The notes under the pieces are model-generated. The model ran no database searches and was not told the DNA's origin. It was given only the letters and a program-made list of their open reading frames with translations. 64,000 nucleotides of DNA from NCBI RefSeq assembly GCF_036010325.1, contig NZ_CP108549.1, forward strand, positions 7,812,001 through 7,876,000, written 5' to 3'. The position numbers were made by a program, and so were the translations under genes. This DNA is from Streptomyces sp. NBC_01210. Its GTDB lineage: Bacteria; Actinomycetota; Actinomycetes; Streptomycetales; Streptomycetaceae. How positions within the stretch are numbered: position 1 is the first letter of the stretch; every line of letters begins with the position of its first letter. This document shows positions 1-8,750 of the stretch, one piece after another.

Positions 1-206
1 GAGGTGTACTCGTCGCTGCGGGCGGCCGCGGCCGCCCGCGCCAGGCCCCGGGTGTAGGAGGGCAGCAGGTATCCGGTGTCCTGCTCGACGAAATGGGCCA
101 GCGACTCACCGGGCAGCGACCCGTCCCGCAGGCCGGACCAGAACGGATGCGCCGTGACCTTGTCCAGGATCGGCGCGGCGAGCTCCTTGAGCTCCTCTTG
201 CAGCAT
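1..206 (-). CDS. TenA/thiaminase II-like protein, 3' part outside the window
   Basis: Only the first 68 codons are present; the gene continues left of the window. The start (MLQEELKELAAPIL) and the pattern HPFWSGLRDGSLP followed by FVEQDTGYL match the N-terminus of TenA/thiaminase II and PqqC-like all-helical proteins. Family members hydrolyse thiamine degradation products or, as non-catalytic or oxygen-using relatives, serve biosynthetic clusters. The start ATG lies 15 bp after the stop of the amidotransferase gene, so it is very likely the third gene of the glycosyltransferase-amidotransferase operon. The active-site Cys and Glu of true thiaminases lie beyond the edge, so the reaction cannot be assigned. 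Confidence 0.72.
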   Translation of the reverse strand, partial: MLQEELKELAAPILDKVTAHPFWSGLRDGSLPGESLAHFVEQDTGYLLPSYTRGLARAAAAARSDEYT

Positions 207-221
207 GGGCCCTTGCCCCTC

Positions 222-2072
222 TCAGATGTCGAGTCGTACGCGGTAGTGCCGCAGCCACGCGTCCAGTTGGAGCACCATCTCCACGTTCCTCCGCTCGCCC
301 CAGCCGTCGACCGCGATCGGCCGGTCCTCCTTGGCGAGCTCGGCGCAGGCCGGGCTGTCAAGGAGCGGACGCACCGGGCTGGACGGGTCTGCGACGACGG
401 CGTTGAAGCGGTCTCGCAACACCTCGCCGTAGCGCGGGTCCTGAGTGATCGGGAAGGGGCTCTTGCGGCGCTGGGTCACCGATGCGGGCAGCAGATCGGC
501 GACCGCCGAACGCAGCACGCTCTTCTCCCGGCCGTCGGCCGTCTTCATCCCCCACGGGATGTTGTAGACGTACTCCACCAGCCGGTGGTCGCAGTACGGC
601 ACCCGCAGCTCCAGGCCCACGGCCATACTGAGGCGGTCGTCGCGGGAGAGCAGCAGCGGCAGCCAGCGCGAGAGATGGGCATGGCCGACGACCCGCATGG
701 TGTGTTCCTGGTCGGACTCGCCCGGCACCCGCGGGACTTCGGCGACCGTCTCGGCGTACCGCTGGGCCGAGTATCCGGGCACGTCGATCTTCTTGAGGAA
801 GCCGGGGTCGAGCAGACCCGTGCTCATGCCGTGCGGGGCGACCCGCAGCCCCATGGTGACCCAGGGGAAGTTGGCGGTGTCCACCAGCGTCGGATCGCGG
901 AACGACTGGTAGCCGCCGAAGAGTTCATCGGCGACCTCGCCCATCAGAGCGACCGTGGAGCGCTGGCGCACCGAACGCAGCAGCAGATACAGCGAGCGGT
1001 CCATGTCGGGAATCGGGCGCGGCAGATCCTGTGCGCGCAGCGCCGCCGCATCGACCACCGGGTCCGCGAGGTCGGCGGTGCGCAGTACCACCGGCTCATG
1101 GTCGGTTCCGACATGGCGGGCGACCTCGGCGGCGTACGGAGCGTCCGGGTCCTCGTGCCAGAAGTCCTTGCGGAACCGTTCGGTGTGCCCCTCGAAGTCG
1201 ACGGCGAAGGTTTTGGGCCGTCGGCCGTCCGTGACGGACCTGGCGGCGAACGCGGCGATCGCGCTGGAGTCGACGCCGCCCGAGAGCAGCGTGCACAGCG
1301 GGACATCGGAGACGAGATGGCTGGAGACGGCCTCCTGGAGCAGGCCCCGCACCGTGTCCACCGTGGTCGGGAGATCGTCCGGGTGCTCGTGGTTCGGCAG
1401 CGTCCAGTACCGGGTCTCGGTGACCGAGCCGTCCCGTACCACCGTCACATGGCCTGCCGGGACTTCGCGCATCCCGCGGTAGACGGCATGGCCCGGGGTG
1501 GCGATGTACGCGAGCAGCTCCGCCAGGCCCTCCGTGTCGACGGCGCACTCGATCGACGGATGGGCGAGCAGTGCCTTCGGCTCGGAGCCGAAGACGAGGC
1601 CCCGGCCGGCCCTGGCGTAGTACAGCGGCTTGATGCCGAGCCGGTCCCGGAACATCACCAGCTTCCCGGCGCGCGGGTCCCAGACGGCGAAGGCGAACAT
1701 GCCCTCCAGCCGCTCCGCGCACCGCTCGCCCCACTCCAGATAGGCGCGCAGCACCACTTCGGTGTCCCCGGCCGTACGGAAGCGGTGGCCGAGCGACTCC
1801 AACTGGGCCCGCACCTGGCGGAAGTTGTAGATCTCGCCGTTGTGCACCAGGACCGCGAGGGTGCGGCCGTCCTCCTCGGCGACCATCGGCTGCGGGCTGC
1901 CGTCCACGTCGATGACGGCGAGCCTGCGATGGCCGAGAGCGGCACGCTCATCGGTCCACACGGCCTCGTCGTCGGGCCCGCGGTTGGCGAGGGTTCCCAC
2001 CATGGTGCGTACCGTCGAGGCCTCCTCCTTGAGCCCGCGCTCGAAGTCGACCCAGCCCGCTATGCCGCACAT
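222..2072 (-). CDS. asnB: Asparagine synthetase (glutamine-hydrolysing)-type amidotransferase
   Basis: A 616-residue class II amidotransferase, normal length for actinobacterial AsnB. The start is fixed by MCGIAGWVDFE, where Cys2 is the N-terminal glutaminase nucleophile. The glutaminase half (about 1-210) shows HRRLAVID and VHNGEIYNF. The synthetase half begins near residue 230 with the ATP pyrophosphatase loop LLSGGVDSSAIAAF and carries GEVADELFGGY. Both active sites look intact. In metabolism it amidates aspartate; in biosynthetic clusters relatives amidate other carboxylates. It overlaps the upstream glycosyltransferase by 13 bp and precedes a TenA-like gene by 15 bp, so a pathway role is more likely than housekeeping Asn supply; that is inference. 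Confidence 0.9.
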   Translation of the reverse strand: MCGIAGWVDFERGLKEEASTVRTMVGTLANRGPDDEAVWTDERAALGHRRLAVIDVDGSPQPMVAEEDGRTLAVLVHNGEIYNFRQVRAQLESLGHRFRTAGDTEVVLRAYLEWGERCAERLEGMFAFAVWDPRAGKLVMFRDRLGIKPLYYARAGRGLVFGSEPKALLAHPSIECAVDTEGLAELLAYIATPGHAVYRGMREVPAGHVTVVRDGSVTETRYWTLPNHEHPDDLPTTVDTVRGLLQEAVSSHLVSDVPLCTLLSGGVDSSAIAAFAARSVTDGRRPKTFAVDFEGHTERFRKDFWHEDPDAPYAAEVARHVGTDHEPVVLRTADLADPVVDAAALRAQDLPRPIPDMDRSLYLLLRSVRQRSTVALMGEVADELFGGYQSFRDPTLVDTANFPWVTMGLRVAPHGMSTGLLDPGFLKKIDVPGYSAQRYAETVAEVPRVPGESDQEHTMRVVGHAHLSRWLPLLLSRDDRLSMAVGLELRVPYCDHRLVEYVYNIPWGMKTADGREKSVLRSAVADLLPASVTQRRKSPFPITQDPRYGEVLRDRFNAVVADPSSPVRPLLDSPACAELAKEDRPIAVDGWGERRNVEMVLQLDAWLRHYRVRLDI

Positions 2073-3247
2073 GCGACCACCCTCGACTCGATCTCGGCGA
2101 CCAGTTCGGCCGGGGACGGCAGACTCAGCATCTGCTCGCGCAGTTTGTTCGCGGCGGCGCGGTACGCATCGCCGGTGAGCAGCTTGTCCGCCTCGGCACG
2201 CAGCCGCTCCGGTGTCGCCTCGTCGCGGGTGAGCACCTCGCCGGCGCCGGTGGCCAGCACCCGGCCCGAATGGCCGAGATGGTCGGGGAGCTGGGGTACG
2301 AGCAGCAGCGGAATGCCGGCCCGCAGCGAGGTCAGCACCGTGCCCGCGCCGCCGTGCGCGACGACCAGATCGGCGTCGTCGACCAGCAGATGCAGCGGAG
2401 TGTCCTCGACGACACGTACATGCCCCGCGGCCTCGCCCGGCACCTCGCCGAGCAGCGCACGCTGCCCGGCGGTGACCGCGAGGACGACCTCGGTCCCGGG
2501 CCCTGCCAGGGCGGCGGCGACCTGTCCGGCCAGGAATCGCTCCGGGGCCAGCCGCGCCATCGTGTGACCCCAGGTCACCACCACGCGGCGCCTGGTGGTC
2601 CCCGGCGGGCCGAGCGGGGGACGAAGCGGCCCGCCGGGGCCGTTGAAGGGGACGTACCGCATGGCCAGACGCGGATGGTCGACCGGAACCTGGAAGTCGT
2701 CCGGGCACGGGTCGACGGTCAGCAGGCCGAAGGGGTCGAAGTCGCCGACGCCGTTGCGTTCGGCGAGCGGGGCAAGCACCTGCGGCAGCAGGCCGCGGGC
2801 CCGCGCCATCAGATCGGTGCCGTACAACAGCCGCACGGCGGGGATGCCGGCCGCCGCTGCCGCCAACGGCCCGGCCAGCGCGGTCGGTTCGAAGACCACC
2901 GCGTCCGCATGCCAGTCGCGGGCCAGCGCCGCCAGATCGTCCGTCATGGAGTCGGCGTGCGCGTAGAACATCTGCATCGCGCGCGGACCCTTGCCGCTGC
3001 GCGGGGCCTGCCCGCCGCCGTCCGCCGGGTCGTTCGCGGTGGGGAGAACGTAACCGCGCACCATCCCCACGGCGTCGACATCCCTGCCGACGGACGCGGC
3101 GGGCAGACCGGTCCTCGCCGTCTCCTCGCGCAGGGCCGGCTGGCTCGCGACCAGCACGTCATGACCCGCGGCCCGGAAAGCCCATGCCAAAGGCACCACC
3201 GCATAAAGATGCGAAGGCCAGGCCCAGGTCGTGAACAGTACGCGCAT
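2060..3247 (-). CDS. GT1-family (macrolide/antibiotic-type) glycosyltransferase
   Basis: A 395-residue GT-B enzyme. The N-terminus MRVLFTTWAWPSHLYAVVPL has the acceptor-side pattern of DesVII/EryCIII-like antibiotic glycosyltransferases. The C-terminal nucleotide-sugar motif is HGGAGTVLTSLRAGIPLLLV followed by PQLPDHLGHS. These enzymes move an activated sugar to an aglycone; some need a P450-like activator, none of which is visible here. I place the start at the ATG; an in-frame TTG 12 nt upstream adds only four residues. First gene of a leftward operon with the amidotransferase (13-bp overlap) and TenA-like gene. Acceptor and sugar cannot be told from sequence. Confidence 0.85.
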   Translation of the reverse strand: MRVLFTTWAWPSHLYAVVPLAWAFRAAGHDVLVASQPALREETARTGLPAASVGRDVDAVGMVRGYVLPTANDPADGGGQAPRSGKGPRAMQMFYAHADSMTDDLAALARDWHADAVVFEPTALAGPLAAAAAGIPAVRLLYGTDLMARARGLLPQVLAPLAERNGVGDFDPFGLLTVDPCPDDFQVPVDHPRLAMRYVPFNGPGGPLRPPLGPPGTTRRRVVVTWGHTMARLAPERFLAGQVAAALAGPGTEVVLAVTAGQRALLGEVPGEAAGHVRVVEDTPLHLLVDDADLVVAHGGAGTVLTSLRAGIPLLLVPQLPDHLGHSGRVLATGAGEVLTRDEATPERLRAEADKLLTGDAYRAAANKLREQMLSLPSPAELVAEIESRVVACAA

Positions 3248-3392
3248 GGCTCGCCCCAACCCCTCTCAGTGCCGACTGCGTCCCCGCCCGTGACACAGGG
3301 CCAGGTCCGCGATGCGCCGACGGTGACGCAGCGGCCTATCGGTCCGGTCGCAGCCCGCTCGAAGCAGGCCGGACCGGCCGACGCCAATGCCC

Positions 3393-5012
3393 TCAGACGA
3401 CCTGGAAGTTCGCCATCATTGCCATGTCCTCGTGCTCCAGGTTGTGGCAGTGGAACATGTACCGGCCGCGGTGGCCCGAGAAGCGGGCCAGCACATCGAC
3501 CACCTCGAAGGGCCGTACATCGACGGTGTCCTTCCAGCCCGCGTCCGTGTCCAGCGCAGCCCTGCCGCTGCGCGCCACCACCTGGAAGTGGGCCAGGTGC
3601 AGATGCACGGGGTGATGGAAGTCGCTGGTGAAGCGCCACCGTTCCACGGTTCCGAGCCGCGGCCGGGCAGCGAACTCGGCGGAGCGGAAAGGCTTTCCGT
3701 TGACCGTCCAGACCTTCGTGCCGTCCGAGGTGCTCGTCTGACGGAAGTTGAACTGCCGCTCGGCCACGGCCGAGGCGGCACGCAGCGGCTCGACGTCGGC
3801 GAGCCTGGCAGGCACCCTGCTGTCGTCCTTGGCACGCCGGGTGACCCTGAACCGCATCACCCGCCGGGTGCCGTCCTCGCCGAGCGTATTGACCAGCGTG
3901 ACCGTGGACCCCACCGGATACGCCGAGAAGTCGACCACCACATCGAAGCGTTCGGCGGGCGCGATAGGCAGCTCCTTGTGCGAGCGCGGCGCGGCCAGCA
4001 GCCCGGCATCACTGCCCACCTGCACGAAGGGGGCGCCCTCACGCGGACCGGGCTCCAGCGCGAGGCGGTAGCGGCGGGCGTTGGAGGCGTTGAGCAGCCG
4101 GAAGCGGTAGCGGGCGGCATCCACCTCGAGCTCGGGCCACGGAGCACCATTGACCAGCACCACATCGCCCATGACGCCCTCCATATAGGCGTCCTCGACG
4201 CCCGGGACGCCGGTCAGCGAGGGATCGACGGACGGATAGCGCAGCGCGCCGTCCTCCTCGAACGCGCGGTCACAGATCATCAGCGGGATGTCCCGCTCGG
4301 CCGCCGGCAGGTGCAGCGCCTCCTCCTCGTCGTCGCGCACAAGGAACATCCCGGCGAGCCCGCGCCACACCTGAGGGGCGCTGAAGTCCATCCGGTGGTC
4401 GTGGTACCAGAGCGTCGCGGCCGGCTGATCGAGGGGATACGTGTAGTCCTTGGCGCCCTGCGACAGCTTCCAGTCGGCCGGCGCGACCTGCATCGCCCCG
4501 CCGTGACCGGCCCCATGGCCACCCTTGCCGTGCGTCGCGGGATCGTGCCGGTACCCCTTCGGCACCACGAGATCTGTCGGATAGCCGTCCGACTCGGGGG
4601 CCTGGATCCCGCCGTGCAGATGCGTCGACGTCGGTACGGGCAGCTCATTGCGCACCCGCACGACGATCTGACGCCCCGACCGGCCCACGAGCGTGGTGCC
4701 GGGGAAGCTTCCGTCGTACCCCCACACCCGCGTTTTCCGACCCGGCAGGATCTCCATGTCGGCGACGCGCTGCACCAGTTCGTAGTGGTCCACACCGCCC
4801 GTCGTACGCACCGGCACGGCCGTCCTCGGCGCCGGCAGCGGCACACGGAACGGCTCCGGCAGCCGGCCGCCGCTGGAGAGCAGCTCGCCGGAGACCTCCC
4901 GGGTCATGCTGCCGCACCCGGCGACTCCGGCCGCGGCGGCCACACCCGCGGCGCCGGCCACCCCGAGCAGCCGCCGGCGGGACAGTTCGGACCGGCTGCG
5001 CCCCGCGCTCAC
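3393..5012 (-). CDS. Tat-exported lipoprotein multicopper oxidase (CotA/phenoxazinone synthase-like)
   Basis: 539 residues. The GTG start overlaps the upstream membrane-protein stop by 4 bp. The N-terminus SELSRRRLLGVAG is a twin-arginine signal ending in a lipobox (VAGC), predicting a lipoprotein outside the membrane. Copper motifs appear in family order: HLHGG, WYHDHRMDF, HPVHLHLAHFQVV and the C-terminal HCHNLEHEDMAM, which supplies the type-1 Cys, His and axial Met. A Met/His/Gly-rich stretch (HGKGGHGAGHGGAM) follows the second site. Family members oxidise phenols, aminophenols, bilirubin or metals with O2. Near tailoring genes it could perform an oxidative coupling outside the cell; a copper-homeostasis role is the alternative. 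Confidence 0.88.
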   Translation of the reverse strand: MSAGRSRSELSRRRLLGVAGAAGVAAAAGVAGCGSMTREVSGELLSSGGRLPEPFRVPLPAPRTAVPVRTTGGVDHYELVQRVADMEILPGRKTRVWGYDGSFPGTTLVGRSGRQIVVRVRNELPVPTSTHLHGGIQAPESDGYPTDLVVPKGYRHDPATHGKGGHGAGHGGAMQVAPADWKLSQGAKDYTYPLDQPAATLWYHDHRMDFSAPQVWRGLAGMFLVRDDEEEALHLPAAERDIPLMICDRAFEEDGALRYPSVDPSLTGVPGVEDAYMEGVMGDVVLVNGAPWPELEVDAARYRFRLLNASNARRYRLALEPGPREGAPFVQVGSDAGLLAAPRSHKELPIAPAERFDVVVDFSAYPVGSTVTLVNTLGEDGTRRVMRFRVTRRAKDDSRVPARLADVEPLRAASAVAERQFNFRQTSTSDGTKVWTVNGKPFRSAEFAARPRLGTVERWRFTSDFHHPVHLHLAHFQVVARSGRAALDTDAGWKDTVDVRPFEVVDVLARFSGHRGRYMFHCHNLEHEDMAMMANFQVV

Positions 5013-5488
5013 CGGCGGCCGCCGCGGTACGCGAAGGCCCAGTAGGTGAGCGCGGTCGCACCGGCGACCAGCGCGACCCCGAGCGGTATGTGCAGACCCA
5101 ACGCCCTCGAGTAGCCCGAGCCCGTCTGTGTCTGTACGAGGAAGGCGACCACCACCGCCAGCGCGATCGGCCAGGCCGGCCCGCGTCCCGGCCGCCACAG
5201 GAGCACGGTGTTGATGACCAGAAGCCAGCTCAGGAAGCTGATGGTGTGGGCGTTGATCTCGTGCAGGTCCAGCAGATCCACATCGCCCGTGATGAACATC
5301 CCGGCGAGCACCGGCTGCACCAGGGTCAGCAACAGGAACGCGGTGATCACGCAGCGCAGCACGATCAGTGGCCACCGCCGGACCTTCCGCACCGCCGGTG
5401 TCCCACCCGCCCGCCGCCGAGGGGATGAACGCGCCGCCGCGCCAGGGTCTAAGGAGTCCGCAGGGCGGACGTCCGGTGTCTGGCTCAT
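5009..5488 (-). CDS. Four-helix membrane protein coupled to the multicopper oxidase
   Basis: 159 residues with four hydrophobic segments, roughly 45-65, 82-100, 108-126 and 135-153. The first helix leads into a loop with DVDLLDLHEINAHT, whose acidic residues and histidines recall small cytochrome-b561/DoxX-like proteins, but no family is certain. The start is set by a strong Shine-Dalgarno (GGAGGAG) 7 nt before ATG 5488; an ATG nine codons upstream would put that site inside the gene. The GTGA overlap with the oxidase implies translational coupling. It may anchor the oxidase or pass electrons or copper to it; that role is inferred. Confidence 0.75.
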   Translation of the reverse strand: MSQTPDVRPADSLDPGAAARSSPRRRAGGTPAVRKVRRWPLIVLRCVITAFLLLTLVQPVLAGMFITGDVDLLDLHEINAHTISFLSWLLVINTVLLWRPGRGPAWPIALAVVVAFLVQTQTGSGYSRALGLHIPLGVALVAGATALTYWAFAYRGGRR

Positions 5489-5641
5489 GGGGAACTCCTC
5501 CAATGTCGTCGACATCCTCGACGGTGACAGGGGCGACTCGAGTGGGACTTGAGCGGGACGAGGGCCGGACCGGTCCTCGATCCGCCGTCGAGCGGCGGCG
5601 GAGAACGTAATGCAGCATCCCTACGCCTTGGAGGCTGACCG

Positions 5642-6916
5642 ATGGCCGAGACTCCCCTCTTCCGCGTGATCCTGCGGATGGAAATCCAGTCCGGAACCCA
5701 GGACGAGTTCGAAAGGACATGGTGGGAGGTGGGATCGGCGATCTCCCGGCAGCCCGCCAACCGCGGCCAGACGCTGACGCGTGCGACGGAGGGCGATTCC
5801 CCTGTCTACTACGTGATCACCGACTGGACCGACGAGGCGGCGTTCCGGGCCTTCGAACTCAGCCAGGCCCATGTCGAGCACCGCCGTCGGCTCGGGAAGT
5901 ACCGCACCAGCGGCGAGATGATCACGACACAGACCGTGCACGACATCCCGCCGGCGCCGCAGCCCGAAGCCGTTCCGGGACCCAGAGCCGTACCCGAGCC
6001 CGAAGCGCCGTCCGCCACCGCGGACCGCGCGCCGCTGGCTTTCATCGGCCTCGGCAACATGGGCCGCGGCATGGCTCACTCCCTCATCGACGCCGGCCAC
6101 CGCCTCACCGTCTACAACCGCACCGCCGCCAAGGCCCGCCCCCTGGTGGACGCAGGCGCCATCGCGGCCGGCAGCCCCGCGGACGCCGTCGCGGGACACT
6201 CCGTCGTTCTGCTCAGCCTGAGCGACGAAGCCGCCGTGGACGATGTGCTCTTCGACAAGATCGTGCCGGTGCTCGCGCCGGGCAGCATCGTCATCGACAC
6301 CTCCACCGTCTCCCCGGCGTACGCGCGCAAGGCGGCAGGCCGCCTTGCCGACGCCGGACTGCGCCGGGTCGAAGCCTGTGTGGTGGGCAACCCCTTCCAG
6401 GCCCGGGAGGGCAAGCTCCGTGTCTACACCAGCGGAGCGGAGCGGGACGTCGCAGAGGTCGCGGACGTGCTCGACACCATCGGCGCCGAGGTCCTGCACC
6501 TCGGAGCCCCCGGCACCGCCGCCACCCTCAAACTCATCTTCAACCTCCTGCTGGGCGCCCAGGTCGCCTCGCTCTCCGAGGCGGTGGCGTACGGCGTACG
6601 GACCGGACTCGACCGCGACCGGCTGCTCTCCGCCATCGCCGAGAGCGGTTTCAGCTCGATCGTCATGCGCTTCCGCGCCGAGCTGATGCGCAAGGGGAGC
6701 TATGAACCGGCCTTCTTCCGCTCGACCCTCATGGAGAAGGATCTGCGCCTGGCCATCGACGACGCCACCGGGGCGGGAGTCGAACTCCCCGTCCTGGACA
6801 CGGTCCGGGCCGGCTTCGCCGCCGTGGTCGCTGCGGGCGACGGTGACAAGGACGCCTCCGTCCTGATCGAGCACACGACCGCGGCGGCCTCCTCCTCCCA
6901 GGGTGCCGTGTCATGA
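5642..6916 (+). CDS. Fusion: ABM domain plus 3-hydroxyisobutyrate dehydrogenase/6PGDH-type reductase
   Basis: 424 residues. Residues 1-100 are an antibiotic-biosynthesis-monooxygenase (ABM, dimeric ferredoxin-like) domain. Residues 101-130 are a Pro/Ala/Glu linker. From 131 runs a beta-hydroxyacid dehydrogenase with the Rossmann motif FIGLGNMGRGMAHSL and the KxxxN pair (K297, N301). The usual substrate motif DAPVSGG is replaced by EACVVGN (about 244-250), so it is unlikely to be a normal 3-hydroxyisobutyrate dehydrogenase; imine reductases belong to the same superfamily. It opens the operon that leads into the SAM-cycle genes and overlaps the SCP2 gene by ATGA. A two-step oxidation/reduction tailoring enzyme is the simplest idea. 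Confidence 0.85.
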   Translation: MAETPLFRVILRMEIQSGTQDEFERTWWEVGSAISRQPANRGQTLTRATEGDSPVYYVITDWTDEAAFRAFELSQAHVEHRRRLGKYRTSGEMITTQTVHDIPPAPQPEAVPGPRAVPEPEAPSATADRAPLAFIGLGNMGRGMAHSLIDAGHRLTVYNRTAAKARPLVDAGAIAAGSPADAVAGHSVVLLSLSDEAAVDDVLFDKIVPVLAPGSIVIDTSTVSPAYARKAAGRLADAGLRRVEACVVGNPFQAREGKLRVYTSGAERDVAEVADVLDTIGAEVLHLGAPGTAATLKLIFNLLLGAQVASLSEAVAYGVRTGLDRDRLLSAIAESGFSSIVMRFRAELMRKGSYEPAFFRSTLMEKDLRLAIDDATGAGVELPVLDTVRAGFAAVVAAGDGDKDASVLIEHTTAAASSSQGAVS

Positions 6917-7365
6917 CGCGGCCGCCCGACGCGCGCCACCTCCAGCTCAAGCATCTCGCCGAGGCCGGCGCGGCGGCCGGCGGCAGCCTCTCGCTTCCGG
7001 ACGACGACATCGAGCGGCTGCTGGGGCTGGTCTTCGAATGGTTCCGCTCCTGCTTCAGCCCCGAGCGTGCCCACGGCCGGTCCGGCATCTTCCGCTACGC
7101 GGTCAACACCCCCCTGGGCGTACGGCACTGGTACATCGTCGTCGACAGCGACCCGGGCACCTGCACCGCCACCACCTCCGTCGACCGCCCGGCGGACGCC
7201 ACCATCGGTGTGGACCTCGGCGATCTCGTCGCCCTCGCCGTCGGCGAACTCAAGGGCACCGACGCGTTCGTCAACGGACGTCTGAAGATCTCCGGCGATG
7301 TCTTCTTCGCCATGAACTGGATCGAGTGGTTCGGCTCCCGCAGCACACCACCCAAGGACGACTGA
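6913..7365 (+). CDS. SCP2 sterol-binding-domain protein
   Basis: 150 residues. The core from about 35 to 145 fits the SCP2 fold: FRYAVNTPLGVRHWYIVVD, then ATIGVDLGDLVALAVGEL, then the typical end NGRLKISGDVFFAMNWIEWF. SCP2 domains bind lipids or hydrophobic ligands, and in Actinobacteria appear alone as carriers or enzyme partners. The ATG overlaps the stop of the ABM-reductase gene (ATGA), so the two are probably made together and the SCP2 protein may hold or shuttle the fusion enzyme's substrate. No catalytic residues are evident. Confidence 0.78.
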   Translation: MTRPPDARHLQLKHLAEAGAAAGGSLSLPDDDIERLLGLVFEWFRSCFSPERAHGRSGIFRYAVNTPLGVRHWYIVVDSDPGTCTATTSVDRPADATIGVDLGDLVALAVGELKGTDAFVNGRLKISGDVFFAMNWIEWFGSRSTPPKDD

Positions 7366-7459
7366 CGGTGTTTAGCTGCCTTTGAGCCCTCCTGCAGTCG
7401 TGGCGCGCAGTCTGCCGGGAACGACCGTCCGGCAACTGCGCGCCTCACTTGGAGGTTCC

Positions 7460-8686
7460 GTGTCCCTTCGTCTGTTCACCTCGGAGTCTGTGACCGAGGG
7501 TCATCCCGACAAGATCGCCGACCAGATCAGCGACGCGATCCTCGACGCGCTGCTGACCCAGGACCCGAAGTCGAGGGTCGCCGTCGAGACACTGATCACC
7601 ACCGGCCAGGTCCATGTGGCCGGCGAGGTCACCACTCAGGGCTACGCCGAGATCCAGAGCCTGGTCAGGGAGACCGTCCTCAAGATCGGCTACGACTCGT
7701 CCGCCAAGGGCTTCGACGGCGCGTCCTGCGGTGTCTCGGTCTCCATCGGCGCGCAGTCGCCGGACATCGCGCAGGGCGTCGACACCGCGTACGAGGAGCG
7801 CGTCGAGGGTGCCGCCACAGGTGAGGGTGGGGACGAGCTCGACAAGCAGGGCGCCGGCGACCAGGGCCTGATGTTCGGCTACGCCTGCGACGAGACGCCC
7901 GAGCTGATGCCGCTCCCCATCACCCTCGCCCACCGGCTCTCCGCACGGCTCACCGAGGTCCGCAAGAACGGGACCATCCCGTATCTGCGACCGGACGGCA
8001 AGACACAGGTCACCATCGCGTACGACGGGGCCCAGGCGATCCGGCTGGACACTGTCGTCGTCTCCTCGCAGCACGCTCCCGGCATCGACCTGGACTCGCT
8101 CCTCATCCCCGACATCCGCGACTGTGTGGTGCAGCCCGTGCTGCACGAACTCGCCGAAGAGGGCGTGCGGTTGCAGACCGATGGCTACCGGCTGCTGGTC
8201 AACCCGACCGGGCGGTTCGAGATCGGTGGCCCGATGGGCGACGCGGGTCTGACCGGCCGGAAGATCATCATCGACACGTACGGCGGCATGGCCCGGCACG
8301 GCGGCGGCGCGTTCTCGGGCAAGGACCCGTCGAAGGTGGACCGCTCGGCCGCGTACGCGATGCGCTGGGTCGCCAAGAACGTGGTGGCCGCCGGCCTCGC
8401 GGCACGCTGCGAGGTCCAGGTCGCGTACGCCATCGGCAAGGCCGAGCCGGTCGGACTCTTCGTCGAGACCTTCGGCACCGAGACCGTACCCGTGCCGCGC
8501 ATCCAGGCCGCCATCGACCAGGTTTTCGACCTGCGCCCGGCCGCCATCATCCGTGACCTCGACCTGCTGCGGCCCATCTACGCACAGACCGCCGCGTACG
8601 GGCACTTCGGCCGGAACCTCCCCGACTTCACCTGGGAGGCCACCGACCGCGCCGAGAAGCTCCGCCAGGCAGCCATCGCCGACTGA
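7460..8686 (+). CDS. metK: S-adenosylmethionine synthetase
   Basis: 408 residues, full length for bacterial MetK. It makes SAM from ATP and methionine in the cytoplasm. Signatures: [12 protein letters not shown] at the N-terminus, GAGDQG near 120, [17 protein letters not shown], and a C-terminal [20 protein letters not shown]. The GTG at 7460 is chosen because GGAGG (7451-7455) precedes it at normal spacing and [14 protein letters not shown] is the usual start; the reading frame is open further upstream. It sits 94 bp after the SCP2 gene and heads the SAM-recycling run. Because streptomycetes keep a housekeeping metK elsewhere, this may be a second, pathway-dedicated copy. Confidence 0.95.
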   Translation: MSLRLFTSESVTEGHPDKIADQISDAILDALLTQDPKSRVAVETLITTGQVHVAGEVTTQGYAEIQSLVRETVLKIGYDSSAKGFDGASCGVSVSIGAQSPDIAQGVDTAYEERVEGAATGEGGDELDKQGAGDQGLMFGYACDETPELMPLPITLAHRLSARLTEVRKNGTIPYLRPDGKTQVTIAYDGAQAIRLDTVVVSSQHAPGIDLDSLLIPDIRDCVVQPVLHELAEEGVRLQTDGYRLLVNPTGRFEIGGPMGDAGLTGRKIIIDTYGGMARHGGGAFSGKDPSKVDRSAAYAMRWVAKNVVAAGLAARCEVQVAYAIGKAEPVGLFVETFGTETVPVPRIQAAIDQVFDLRPAAIIRDLDLLRPIYAQTAAYGHFGRNLPDFTWEATDRAEKLRQAAIAD

Positions 8687-8750
8687 CCGTCCGAACGGAC
8701 CGGCCGACGGAACAACGCAACTTCCACCGTAGAACCAAGGAGCAGTGACC

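Noticed and set aside
93..2567. Long + strand open frame opposite the amidotransferase gene
   Set aside because: It mirrors the amidotransferase and glycosyltransferase genes, shows no domain, and is the usual antisense frame of high-GC coding DNA.
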